From: an uncultured Dehalococcoidia bacterium
GTDB lineage: Bacteria; Chloroflexota; Dehalococcoidia; Lucifugimonadales; UBA1123
Assembly (NCBI GenBank): GCA_958296105.1
Contig: OY282441.1
Span: 124,001-188,000, forward strand
Direction of reading: 5' to 3'
Length of the DNA stretch: 64,000 nt
In this document: piece after piece, positions 36,188 through 43,934 of the stretch
Position numbering within the stretch: the first letter of the stretch is position 1
Layout of the letters: every line of letters begins with the position of its first letter
Program-made: the position numbers and the translations under genes
Notes under the pieces: model-generated
What the model was told of the DNA's origin: nothing
What the model saw: only the letters and a program-made list of their open reading frames with translations
Database searches by the model: none

Positions 36188-36806
36188 ATGATCTATGAAT
36201 TCAGAACCTACGACCTCAAGCCAAGATCGGTGCCGGAGTTCGAGAGCCGCACCGCCGAGAAGCTAAAGGAAGGCAGACAGAGCTACTCCCAGCTGTTCGG
36301 CTTCTGGTACACCGAAGCCGGCCCCCTCAATCAGGTCGTCCACGTCTGGCCATACGAAGACATGAACCAGCGCCTGGACATACGCGGCAAGGTCCGCCGA
36401 AGATGGAGTGTGGCCCCCCAACAACTCGGAGTTCGTCAACAACATGCGCTCCGAGATATTCCTTCCCGCCCCGTTCATGCAAGACAGGGGAGAAGCCGAG
36501 CTGGGCCCCGTGTACGAAATGCGAATCTACACCTACGCGCCCGGCGACATCCCCGCCGTCATCGAGAAGTGGAGCGAGCATATAGAGGAGCGCGAGAAGT
36601 ATTCCCCCCTCGTCGGCGCTTGGTACTCCGAGCTTGGCGGCCTCAACACGTGGATCCACATGTGGGCATACCAGAGCTACGACCAGCGCGCGCAGGTCAG
36701 AGCCGAGACCAGAGCCAAGGGCGTCTGGCCGCCCCCCGGCGGAATCGCCCCCCTCCATCAGGAGAACAAGCTCCTCCTCCCCATGAGCTTCTCGCCCTTA
36801 CAGTAA
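36188..36806 (+). pseudogene. NIPSNAP family protein, interrupted by a frameshift
   Basis: The ATG at 36188 follows a GAGGAGG site. The first half reads MIYEFRTYDLKPRSVPEF and continues to VHVWPYEDMNQRLDIR, a complete NIPSNAP ferredoxin-like half-domain. Near 36390-36410 the frame shifts, and homology continues in another frame with VWPPNNSEFVNN, then a second half-domain (YEMRIYTYAPGDIPAVIEKW to LNTWIHMWAYQSYDQRAQ) and the stop at 36806. The expected intact protein is about 206 residues. NIPSNAP proteins are small dimeric alpha-beta barrel proteins of uncertain function. Sequencing error or true inactivation are both possible. Confidence 0.8.
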
Positions 36807-36876
36807 CGCCGGCGCGCGGCTTGTGAAGTCGCTGGCGCGATGTCTGGCATTATGACGGCAGCGCGCCCCCTCGGCG

Positions 36877-36906
36877 TTGACCGCCGACGCGCGCGGCGGC
36901 TATGAT
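36877..36906 (+). promoter_or_regulatory. Sigma70-type promoter of tatA
   Basis: TTGACC (36877-36882), an 18-base spacer and TATGAT (36901-36906) lie about 78 bases upstream of the tatA start. Confidence 0.65.
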
Positions 36907-36983
36907 GTTAGCCAAGATTGGGAGTACACACTGAAGCATACGCCCGCGCTTGGGCGCGTGAGAAGCGGCTAAGGAGTATTGCC

Positions 36984-37181
36984 ATGCCGTTCGCTGGTGG
37001 GGTAGGCATTCCCGAGCTGATCATCGTCCTAGTGATCGTAATGATCATCTTCGGCGTAGGTCGGCTGACCGAAATCGGCGGAGCGCTCGGAAAGTCCATC
37101 CGAGAGTTCCGAAGAGCGTCGGACGACGTGACCGACGTCGCCTCCGAATCGAAGAACAGGGCAGGGGACAAGACAGCCTAG
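36984..37181 (+). CDS. tatA: Twin-arginine translocase subunit TatA/E
   Basis: A 65-residue protein of the pore-forming TatA family: one membrane helix (GIPELIIVLVIVMIIFGVGRL) followed by the amphipathic helix GGALGKSIREFRRA and a short polar tail. The FG hinge motif is in IIFGVGRL. AAGGAG lies 9 bases before the ATG. It is convergent with tatC and tatB, with a terminator between. Confidence 0.93.
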   Translation: MPFAGGVGIPELIIVLVIVMIIFGVGRLTEIGGALGKSIREFRRASDDVTDVASESKNRAGDKTA

Positions 37182-37198
37182 CAAGACAGCCTGAGCCT

Positions 37199-37236
37199 GA
37201 ACGCCGCCCATACACGGGCGGCGTTCGCGCTTTTTG
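37199..37236 (+). terminator. Rho-independent terminator of tatA
   Basis: An 11-bp perfect stem (GAACGCCGCCC at 37199-37209 with GGGCGGCGTTC at 37216-37226), a 6-base loop ATACAC, then GCGC and five T residues (37231-37235), 18 bases after the tatA stop. Confidence 0.9.
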
Positions 37237-37259
37237 TGTCTGGGCCCGCTCTGCGCCCG

Positions 37260-38012
37260 CTACGCCTCTAGCGCCGCCCTCTTCTGCCGCCCCCTCGCCG
37301 CGAACTTCGCCAGCCACACGCTCGCCTCGTACAGCACGATTATCGGAGCCGCGACCAGCGTCTGGTTCAGCGGGTCGAAAGTCGGCGTGATTATCGCCCC
37401 CAGTATGAAGGCCATCACCAGGGCGTATCTCCGATTCCTAGACAGGAAGCTAGGCGACACCACCCCGATCTTCGCAAGGAAGAAGATCACCACCGGCATC
37501 TCGAAGATTATCCCCATCCAGAACAGCAGCCTCAGCATCAGGTTGACGTAGTTGCCAATCCTGATCATCGGTATGGCAACGTCGCTCCCGAACGTCAGCA
37601 AGAAGTTGACCATCGGAGGAAACAGCACACGGTAGCCAAACGCCGCGCCCGCCGCGAACGCCAAGAGACTGACCGGCATCAGGATGTACAGGTAGCGCCG
37701 CTCGCTCGGCTTCAGCCCCGGAGCCACGAACATAACTATCTGGTACAGCACGAACGGCAGCGAAGCGAACAGCCCCACCAGCAGAGACGTCTTGGCGGCT
37801 ATTCCGATGAACTCCGTCAGATCGGTGTAGATCGGCTTGCCCAGCGGCAGCTCCACGAACTGCTGCGCCGGCTCCATCAGCAGTTTGAGGATGATCTGGT
37901 GAAACGCGAACGCCGCAGCCGTCGTGACCAGCACCGCCACCGCCGAGTACGTCAGCCTTCGCCGCAGCTCCAGCAGATGCGACCTGATTGGCAGCGCTTC
38001 GTCTTTCATCAC
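37260..38012 (-). CDS. tatC: Twin-arginine translocase subunit TatC
   Basis: A 250-residue membrane protein with six membrane segments. The conserved N-terminal LPIRSHLLELRRRLTYSAVA contains the Tat signal-peptide-binding Glu region, and FASLPFVLYQIVMFVAPGLK with ERRYLYILMPVSLLAFAAG is typical. It binds twin-arginine signal peptides together with TatB. Its ATG overlaps the tatB stop (38009-38012). Confidence 0.95.
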   Translation of the reverse strand: MMKDEALPIRSHLLELRRRLTYSAVAVLVTTAAAFAFHQIILKLLMEPAQQFVELPLGKPIYTDLTEFIGIAAKTSLLVGLFASLPFVLYQIVMFVAPGLKPSERRYLYILMPVSLLAFAAGAAFGYRVLFPPMVNFLLTFGSDVAIPMIRIGNYVNLMLRLLFWMGIIFEMPVVIFFLAKIGVVSPSFLSRNRRYALVMAFILGAIITPTFDPLNQTLVAAPIIVLYEASVWLAKFAARGRQKRAALEA

Positions 38013-38359
38013 TCGCCGCCGCGCTCCGACTGCGCCTTCCGCCCCGCCGCATCCGACCCGCGCGAGAAGGCGACGGGCCCATCCGACTCCCCATCGTCTT
38101 CCGATTCGCCCGCGCCCGCGCCGCTCGCAGTCGTAGACTGAGGCTGTCCGCTGAGACTCGTCGTCTGCCCGCCGCTCACCAGCTTGATGTCGTCATCCTC
38201 CACCACCACCCGCGGCACCTGAGACGCCAGATTCCTGCCCTCTTGGACGACCTTGCCCAGCAGCCTGGCCGCGTCCACCATGCGCTCCGGCCCCAGAAAT
38301 ATGAAAGCGATAATCAGGATCAGGATAATCTCCATCATCCCCATCCCCAGAAAGCTCAA
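38009..38359 (-). CDS. tatB: Twin-arginine translocase subunit TatB (TatA/B family)
   Basis: A 116-residue TatA/B-family protein. From the TTG at 38359 it reads MSFLGMGMMEIILILIIAFI, matching the family start; GGGAG lies 5-9 bases before that TTG. The membrane helix is followed by FLGPERMVDAARLLGKVVQEG and a polar acidic tail of about 70 residues, longer than in TatA, which with the position next to tatC argues for TatB. The start lies one base after the maf stop. Confidence 0.87.
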   Translation of the reverse strand: MSFLGMGMMEIILILIIAFIFLGPERMVDAARLLGKVVQEGRNLASQVPRVVVEDDDIKLVSGGQTTSLSGQPQSTTASGAGAGESEDDGESDGPVAFSRGSDAAGRKAQSERGGE

Positions 38360-38360
38360 G

Positions 38361-39014
38361 TCACTCCCTCCCGACGCCCGCCAGTTTGCACCCCTCGCAC
38401 CTGTCATAGTACGGGATGGCGCGCGGCGGGCGCAATTCCAGCCGCCGCCCGAACCCCGCCATGAGCGTCTCCAGAAGGCACAGCGGCAGCCCGACCACGT
38501 TGAGATAGCAGCCCTCCACCCTGACTACGGGGCCAAACTCCTCGTCCTGCGCCGCGTAGCCCCCAGCCTTGTCGAACGGCTCCCCGCTGGCGATGTATGC
38601 CTCGATTGACTCGTCCGAGTAGTCGCGCGTCAGTACAGAGGATGTCTCGCCGCCCGTTCGCACCCTGCCGGAGCGCGTGTCCATCACCGCAACCCCAGTA
38701 GTCACCTCGTGCCGCCGATCTCTGAGCTGACGGAGCATCCACCTAGCCTCCTCGTCCGTGGACGGCTTCCCGAATATCCGCCCGTCCAGCGCCACCACCG
38801 TATCCGCGCCCACGATGTACCCGTCCGACCCCTCGCATGGCATATCTCCCAGCTTCGCCGCCGCCGCGCGCGTCGCGTATGCGATGGGCGATTCCCCATC
38901 GGCTGGGCGCGGCTCGTCCCCGCGCGAGTCCGATACCGATACCGGGTTGCAGATGGCGGAGACGATCTCCCGCCTTCTCGGAGAAGCCGAAGCCAGCGTG
39001 ATCCCCCAGCTCAT
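38361..39014 (-). CDS. maf: Maf-family nucleotide pyrophosphatase
   Basis: A 217-residue house-cleaning pyrophosphatase that hydrolyses non-canonical or canonical NTPs. The opening ITLASASPRRREIVSAI is the family signature, with YIVGADTVVALDGRIFGKP as the second motif and GGYAAQDEEFGPVVRVEGCYLNVVGLP as the third (given here in two joined parts of the active site). A C-terminal extension carries CEGC, unusual for the family. It overlaps the RNA methyltransferase stop by four bases and is followed by tatB. Confidence 0.91.
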   Translation of the reverse strand: MSWGITLASASPRRREIVSAICNPVSVSDSRGDEPRPADGESPIAYATRAAAAKLGDMPCEGSDGYIVGADTVVALDGRIFGKPSTDEEARWMLRQLRDRRHEVTTGVAVMDTRSGRVRTGGETSSVLTRDYSDESIEAYIASGEPFDKAGGYAAQDEEFGPVVRVEGCYLNVVGLPLCLLETLMAGFGRRLELRPPRAIPYYDRCEGCKLAGVGRE

Positions 39015-40285
39015 ACCCCAGCGCCCCTACGCCCCAGAATCGTCACCGATTCCACGTGGTACGTTTGCGGAAACATATCCACTGGAAGCGTCTCCGACGC
39101 CTCGTACCCTCCCCTCACGAGGATATCCAAGTCCCGCGCCAGCGAGGGCGGATCGCAGGACACGTAGGCGACCCTCCTCGGCGCCAGCGCCAGCAGAGAC
39201 TCCAGCGCGCGCGGGTGGCAGCCCACTCGCGGCGGGTCGAGGATGACCGCGTCCGGCGCTCCCTCCAGCCCGCACACCTCCCCCAGACACGCCAGCGCGT
39301 CCTCCGTCTTCATCTGAACGAACTCCACGTTGTCCAGCCCGCCCGCGTTCAGCCTGCCGTCCTCTATCGCGGAAGCCGACTCCTCTATCGCTATCGACCT
39401 TCCCACCCGCTCCGCCAGCAGAATGGCGAACACCCCAACCCCCGCGTAGGCGTCCACCAGCGTGTCCCCCGCGCTCAGCCGCAGACCGTCGCCGACCACC
39501 CCTATCAGCCTCTCCGCCTGCGCCGTGTTCACTTGGAAGAAAGACGGAGAAGCCACCCTCAGATCGCGCCCGCCCATCCGCTCCGTGTACCACTTCTGCC
39601 CCGTCCGAATCGCAATCTCGGGATTCTGAAACGTGGGCTGAACCAGCACGTCGCCCGTATTCGACCCCACGCGCACCGACAGATTGGACGTCTCCCCCGC
39701 CAGATCCTGCAAGCCGGCGAGCGTCGAGTTGATCGCCGCGTCCATCAGCATACAGTGTTCGATCCTGACGAACCGCCGCGTGACGCGATTGGAGAACCCA
39801 AGCTGTCCGCCCCGCCTGACCGTGAATCTGGCATGGTTGCGGTAATAATATCTCTTGTCCGATGCCAGCGTGGGCGTCACCCGAACCCCCGACAGCGATT
39901 CGTACTCGCGCAGATGCCTCTCCACGGACTGCCGCTTCAGCTCCAGCTGCTTCGGATAGGCGATGTGCTGCCACTGGCAGCCTGAACACGGCCCACAGTA
40001 GCCGCACTTCGGCGTCACCCGATCCGGCGATGGCGTGATCACCTGCCACACCATCCCCGACACCATCCGCCTGCGCCTGCGCCTGCGCCGCCTGCCCCTG
40101 TACCGATAGATGCGCGCCACCACGCGCTCGCCCGGAATCCCGCCCGCCACGTTGATAGTCCCGCCCTCGAACTCCGCCGTCGCGTCTCCGAGCGCGTCCA
40201 GCGGCCCCAGCAGAAGCTCCGCCAGCTCCGGCTCTTCCATGTTGCGATTGCTGAAGCTCATGCCGTATCTGTCCAAAATCTCCAA
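39011..40285 (-). CDS. Class I SAM-dependent RNA uracil methyltransferase (TrmA/RlmC/RlmD type) with Fe-S site
   Basis: A 424-residue enzyme of the family that makes 5-methyluridine in rRNA or tRNA. An N-terminal TRAM domain (about residues 20-65) ends in a run of Arg (RGRRRRRRRRRM). The 4Fe-4S cysteines are in CGYCGPCSGCQWQHIAYPKQ around residues 94-103, with a further Cys in RIEHCMLMD. The SAM-binding region is DTLVDAYAGVGVFAILLAERVG split by its loop, and the catalytic Cys is in VAYVSCDPPSLARDL. Which uridine is modified cannot be told. The start may be the later ATG at 40261. Confidence 0.9.
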   Translation of the reverse strand: MEILDRYGMSFSNRNMEEPELAELLLGPLDALGDATAEFEGGTINVAGGIPGERVVARIYRYRGRRRRRRRRRMVSGMVWQVITPSPDRVTPKCGYCGPCSGCQWQHIAYPKQLELKRQSVERHLREYESLSGVRVTPTLASDKRYYYRNHARFTVRRGGQLGFSNRVTRRFVRIEHCMLMDAAINSTLAGLQDLAGETSNLSVRVGSNTGDVLVQPTFQNPEIAIRTGQKWYTERMGGRDLRVASPSFFQVNTAQAERLIGVVGDGLRLSAGDTLVDAYAGVGVFAILLAERVGRSIAIEESASAIEDGRLNAGGLDNVEFVQMKTEDALACLGEVCGLEGAPDAVILDPPRVGCHPRALESLLALAPRRVAYVSCDPPSLARDLDILVRGGYEASETLPVDMFPQTYHVESVTILGRRGAGV

Positions 40286-40414
40286 GCAATCATCGAATTT
40301 ATCACACGTCCGCCCGCTGCGAATCTGGTATCATCGTTCCGAGAACCCCGCAAAGACCCTTCGCGCCTCTGCCGCGTTCTCTATACTAGGCTCATCGACT
40401 ATTGGGGGGAGCAA

Positions 40415-41293
40415 ATGCCCGTTCAGCGTCGCCTTCCGGAATGGTTCAAGGTCAGGATGCCCGGCGGCCCGAACTACTTGGACCTGCGCGAACGGCTCAG
40501 GTCAGAGCAGCTTCACACCGTCTGCGAGGAGGCGCGCTGCCCCAACATAGGCGAGTGCTGGGAGCGCGGCGCGGCAACCTTTATGATTCTCGGCGACATA
40601 TGCACCAGAGCCTGCGCCTACTGCGCGGTCACCTCCGGCGTTCCGCAGGGTCTCGACCTCGAAGAGCCGATCAGACTTGCCGAGACCGTCCAGCGGCTCG
40701 GACTGAAGTACGCCGTCATAACCGCCGTCAACCGAGACGACCTCCCGGACGGCGGCGCGTTCATCTTCGCCCAGTGCGTAACCCAGATCAGAAAGCGCAT
40801 CCCCGAATGCAAGATCGAGCTGCTCATCCCAGACTTCGAGGGCAATTGGGACGCGCTCGCATCCGTGATCCGAGTTCGCCCCGACACCCTGAACCACAAC
40901 ATCGAGACCGTCAGGCGCGTATTCAGAAGAGTGAGACCCAAAGGAGACTACGACCAGTCGCTGGAGCTCATCGCCCGCGTCAAGCCGCTCGACCCGCTCG
41001 CCGTCACCAAGTCGGGCATGATGGTCGGCTTGGGCGAGACTTGGGACGAGATAGAAGACACCATGCTCGACCTCAGAGCCGTCGACTGCGACCTGCTGAC
41101 CATTGGCCAGTACCTGCGCCCCTCCGCCAAACACGCCCCCATAGCCCGCTGGTACACACCCGACGAGTTTGACCAGCTGCGCCGGCTCGGTGAATCTTTG
41201 GGATTCCGCCACGTCGCATCCGGCCCGCTCGTGCGAAGCTCCTACCACGCCGACGAACAGCGCGCCGCCGCCTCGCGCCAGCTTGTCGGCTGA
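40415..41293 (+). CDS. lipA: Lipoyl synthase
   Basis: A 292-residue radical-SAM enzyme that inserts two sulfurs into octanoyl-lipoyl domains. The auxiliary cluster cysteines are in CEEARCPNIGECW, the radical-SAM motif is CTRACAYC, and the C-terminal RSSYHADE provides the conserved serine of the auxiliary cluster. GGGGGGAG lies just upstream of the ATG, and a TATACT -10 box is at 40382-40387 with a weak -35. No lipB or lipoylated enzyme gene lies nearby. Confidence 0.95.
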   Translation: MPVQRRLPEWFKVRMPGGPNYLDLRERLRSEQLHTVCEEARCPNIGECWERGAATFMILGDICTRACAYCAVTSGVPQGLDLEEPIRLAETVQRLGLKYAVITAVNRDDLPDGGAFIFAQCVTQIRKRIPECKIELLIPDFEGNWDALASVIRVRPDTLNHNIETVRRVFRRVRPKGDYDQSLELIARVKPLDPLAVTKSGMMVGLGETWDEIEDTMLDLRAVDCDLLTIGQYLRPSAKHAPIARWYTPDEFDQLRRLGESLGFRHVASGPLVRSSYHADEQRAAASRQLVG

Positions 41294-41387
41294 CACCCGC
41301 CCGTGAAGTCTCACCCTCGACGAGAGAGGACTGAGGAGACGAACAGCCGCCCCCTTTCCCACTCGCCGGAGCCGCCCTTGCGCCTCC

Positions 41388-41460
41388 TGACGTGATAGGG
41401 CTGGGGAGAGAGGGTAGGGAAGGGGCCTCCGCCCCTTGCGCCGTCAGTCCTATCACGTCA
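41388..41460. repeat. Long-range inverted repeat with nested hairpin
   Basis: TGACGTGATAGG at 41388-41399 is perfectly complementary to CCTATCACGTCA at 41449-41460, and the match extends to 15 of 16 bases. Inside lies AAGGGGC-CTCC-GCCCCTT (41420-41437). CGCCGTCAGTCC is also directly repeated at 41439 and 41469. It sits just past the 3' ends of lipA and the small protein at 41474, so it may serve as a terminator-like structure; the 41294-41473 spacer shows no gene. Confidence 0.6.
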
Positions 41461-41473
41461 GTCCCCTGCGCCG

Positions 41474-41617
41474 TCAGTCCGAAGACGGCAGCTTGCGCGG
41501 CTGCTGCACCGGCATCTCCGACTGGCAGCACAGGATCTCGCCCACGCCCGCCTTCGTGCAGAGAACCATCGTCCCGCACGTCTCGCACTGGTATCGTCGT
41601 CCAAGCTGATTCGGCAT
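41474..41617 (-). CDS. Desulforedoxin-like small metal-binding protein
   Basis: A 47-residue protein (ATG at 41617, GGAGGCAG upstream) that reads MPNQLGRRYQCETCGTMVLC and ends with LCCQSEMPVQQ. The C-x2-C ... CC spacing and surrounding residues match the FeS4 desulforedoxin domain at the N-terminus of desulfoferrodoxins. It lacks the superoxide reductase domain. It is the second of two such genes on this strand, downstream of a paralogue at 41681-41800. It may bind one Fe or Zn; a redox or structural role is not shown. Confidence 0.75.
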   Translation of the reverse strand: MPNQLGRRYQCETCGTMVLCTKAGVGEILCCQSEMPVQQPRKLPSSD

Positions 41618-41680
41618 CTGCTGCCTCCCCTGTGTGGATATCCAAGACCGCCCCACCGCTATCGTGAGAGCGTGCGATGG

Positions 41681-41800
41681 CTACTTCTTCGCCATCGGCT
41701 CACCGCAGCAGTAGATGTCTCCCTGCTCCGAGCCGCGCGTCACCACGAACTCAGCGCCGCACTTCGCGCAGAAATATCGCTTTCCCGTCTCAGTGGCCAC
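41681..41800 (-). CDS. Second desulforedoxin-like mini-protein
   Basis: A 39-residue protein starting at the GTG at 41800 with GAGG upstream, reading MATETGKRYFCAKCGAEFVV and ending CCGEPMAKK. It keeps the C-x2-C and CC pairs of the desulforedoxin fold. It lies between the MetF-like gene (58 bases upstream) and its 47-residue paralogue (63 bases downstream), all on the minus strand, so the three are probably co-transcribed. The frame is short, but the motif and the neighbouring paralogue support it. Confidence 0.68.
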   Translation of the reverse strand: MATETGKRYFCAKCGAEFVVTRGSEQGDIYCCGEPMAKK

Positions 41801-41858
41801 CTCTGAAACACCTCGCATCTATTGTTGGAGGAGATTATATCCACGCCGCCCGAACCAG

Positions 41859-42740
41859 TCAACGAAACCCCGATATATGCTCCATCAGCCGATTCGCCTT
41901 GTCGTAGTCGCGCGCCCCGCCTCCGAGAATAGGCGGAATGACGTAGAACCTTCGGCATCCCGACTCCCACAGCGCCTCCGCGTTCTGCATGGCGATATCC
42001 AGCCCTGCGCGGCCCGCGCCCAGATCGCGGCGCAGCCTTTCGGGAACGTCTCCGAACGCCACGCCGTCCGCATCCAGTATCTGCACGCCCGCGAACAGCT
42101 CCGCCGCCGGCCGCCCCTCGTCCGACCGCATCCGCGCCGCCAGCTCGCGCATCCTCTCCGCCTCGAAAGCCCCTTGACACAGCAGGAACTCCGCCCCCGC
42201 CTCCACCTTTCGCCGCGCCAGCGCCGCCTCTCGCGCCAGCCCCTTCGACAGGTCCGCGCTCGCGCCCGCGCAGAAAGCCGTCCCCCCTCGCAGCCTCAGC
42301 CCGCGAAAGTCGCACCCTCGGTTCATCCTCGATATGTCCGCCAGCAGCTCCGTAGTGGTGTAGTCGTTCACTTCCGATACGCGCTGACCGTCTCTGTCTC
42401 GCAGCGGATCGCCCCTGAGCGCCACCACGTTGTTCACCCCCATGGACGCCGCGCCGAGCAGCAGACTCTGGAGCGCAATACGGTTCATGTCCCGCGTTGC
42501 GATGTTGAACACCACGCGCTTCCCGAAGCGGCTCGCCAGCAGCGAGGCTGCGATCACCGTATTGACGCGCACCGACTGACCCGGACTGTACGCCACGCAC
42601 AGAAAATCGGCGCAGACGCCAGCCGCGTCCGCCAGCAGACCGGCGTCCGCCCCGCGCGGAGGCGAGACATCGCACACCATCAGCGCAGACCCCCCGGCCG
42701 ACCTGGCGGCATCTGCGACTGTAACGCTCTTCGAGAACAC
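41859..42740 (-). CDS. Methylenetetrahydrofolate reductase family protein (MetF-like)
   Basis: A 293-residue TIM-barrel protein of the MetF family, starting at a GTG. CDVSPPRGADAGLLADAA near the N-terminus, VNNVVALRGDPLRDRD in the middle and GGCDFRGLRL-like folate/FAD-site residues (NRGCDFRGLRLRGGTAFCAG) are typical. FAEAGAEFLLCQGAFEAERM corresponds to the catalytic-barrel stretch LLCQ. Proteins of this group may act as true reductases or as partners of other enzymes. The start codon lies within a 33-bp direct repeat. It is followed by two desulforedoxin-like genes. Confidence 0.8.
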   Translation of the reverse strand: MFSKSVTVADAARSAGGSALMVCDVSPPRGADAGLLADAAGVCADFLCVAYSPGQSVRVNTVIAASLLASRFGKRVVFNIATRDMNRIALQSLLLGAASMGVNNVVALRGDPLRDRDGQRVSEVNDYTTTELLADISRMNRGCDFRGLRLRGGTAFCAGASADLSKGLAREAALARRKVEAGAEFLLCQGAFEAERMRELAARMRSDEGRPAAELFAGVQILDADGVAFGDVPERLRRDLGAGRAGLDIAMQNAEALWESGCRRFYVIPPILGGGARDYDKANRLMEHISGFR

Positions 42741-42828
42741 TTTTCGAGCCTAACACTAGGTTTGATAGACTGTATGCAGGTAAGACGAGTATATGACGCT
42801 CTTCGAGAACACTTTTCGAGCCTAACAC
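42724..42828. repeat. Perfect 33-bp direct repeat over the start of the MetF-like gene
   Basis: The sequence ACGCTCTTCGAGAACACTTT...CTAACAC is identical at 42724-42756 and 42796-42828, 72 bases apart. The first copy contains the GTG start and first codons of the MetF-like gene, so the second copy is a duplicated start region upstream. Confidence 0.9.
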
Positions 42829-42832
42829 AGAT

Positions 42833-42866
42833 GGGGCCGGAGACATGCTGCCACGTCTCCGGCCCC
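42833..42866 (-). terminator. Strong hairpin after the zinc-ribbon gene
   Basis: A perfect 12-bp GC-rich stem (GGGGCCGGAGAC at 42833-42844 with GTCTCCGGCCCC at 42855-42866) and a 10-base loop, 24 bases after the stop of the gene at 42890. There is no T-run, so it may also work as an insulator or RNA-end stabiliser. Confidence 0.6.
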
Positions 42867-42889
42867 GCTGTTCCTGCTGTGTAGAGGGC

Positions 42890-43330
42890 TTACTTCCAGC
42901 CCATGCCGCCGTCCTTCTTGGGGATCAGGGATATCCTGTGTTCCTGTGGGCAGCGGTAGCGCTCCTCCCTCGGCTCGCTGCGCTTGCCGCTCAGAGAAGA
43001 CTGCTCCATCTGATGCGGGCAGAACGGGCAGGTGACATCGTAGACCACCCTGATCCCTATCCGCCGCAGCTGGACGTAAGCCAGCTTCTCCGCCATTTTC
43101 GGCTCGTCGCCGATGTACCGAAACACGAACATCGTCGCCGTGCTAATCATATTCCTCTTCCCGATGGTCGTGGGCGGGATATATGAGTAGTCCGCGAACC
43201 CGCACGTTAGGCATTCTGGTTCGTCATACGTGATTATCAGTCTCGTCTCGCAGCGAGGGCAAGCCCCCTTAGGCTTCGCAGCCGTATGTCCGTCGTTGCT
43301 GTCCGGCGCCTTCCAGGTCACCATCTGCAT
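42890..43330 (-). CDS. Two-zinc-ribbon protein of unknown function
   Basis: A 146-residue protein with two probable zinc ribbons: CPRCETRLIITYDEPECLTC at about residues 24-43 and CPFCPHQMEQ...RYRCPQEHR at about residues 99-131. The middle has no recognised domain. AGGAG lies 3 bases before the ATG at 43330 and 9 bases before a second ATG at 43324, so the second may be the real start. A hairpin follows the gene. No function can be named; DNA- or RNA-binding or a role in RNA polymerase or ribosome contacts would fit zinc ribbons in general. Confidence 0.7.
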   Translation of the reverse strand: MQMVTWKAPDSNDGHTAAKPKGACPRCETRLIITYDEPECLTCGFADYSYIPPTTIGKRNMISTATMFVFRYIGDEPKMAEKLAYVQLRRIGIRVVYDVTCPFCPHQMEQSSLSGKRSEPREERYRCPQEHRISLIPKKDGGMGWK

Positions 43331-43872
43331 TACTCCTCTCTCTAAGAGACGCGCCCCGACTCCGCCGAAAGGTGGCGCGCGTCCGCTGCGCGGAATTCTG
43401 GGCGCACCTATACTAGGGTCGGGCTGTCTGCTGTTTGCCGAATTGCATCGGCTCTACGATCGAGAGACTTGCGAGGGCGCCGCCGGAACGTCGCCCCCGC
43501 GCCGCCTCTGGCAATGTCTGCGATACTCGCCGAGAAGTCCACTGAACCCCTCGGACGAGTTGGCCAAGTCACGGGTATTGTAAACCCCGACACCATGAGC
43601 CTCGCTAGGCGGCTGAACTGTAAAAATTGGCAATTTTCTCGAATATTGCCTAGCCTAAGTACGAAAATCCAGCCAAACATCCGATATGTGTCAATCACGA
43701 CTTGCCCAGCAGAGCGCCTGCGTAATTCGACTCCTCTGCGCGCCCTTGGATATCCCCTTGCAAGCCCAGCCGCCCCCTCATCTCCCTATCTCGCAAAAAT
43801 TGACCGCCAGCCAGCCACTTCTGCCGCGCTTGCGTGGAATGTTCGCCCCCTCATCTCCCTATCTCGCAAAAA
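43331..43872. repeat. Gene-poor spacer with a 42-bp direct repeat and an AT-rich patch
   Basis: No supported gene lies in this stretch. A 42-base sequence starting CGCCCCCTCATCTCCCTATC occurs at 43771-43812 and again at 43844-43885 with one difference; the second copy supplies the -35 box of the sulfatase promoter. Around 43618-43680 the sequence is AT-rich (AAAAATTGGCAATTTT is nearly palindromic), unlike the rest of the window. Confidence 0.7.
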
Positions 43873-43901
43873 TTGACTGCCAGCCCATCCCGTCATAACA
43901 T
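43873..43901 (+). promoter_or_regulatory. Sigma70-type promoter of the sulfatase-fold gene
   Basis: TTGACT (43873-43878), a 17-base spacer and TAACAT (43896-43901) lie 33 bases before the start codon. The first copy of the repeat has TTGACC but no matching -10. Confidence 0.5.
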
Positions 43902-43934
43902 TAGCCCCGACACCCGCGCAGGAGTTGGAACACC

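Noticed and set aside
43408-43876. Open frames of about 96 and 135 codons on both strands of the sulfatase upstream region
   Set aside because: They run through direct repeats, have no motif and no good ribosome-binding site.
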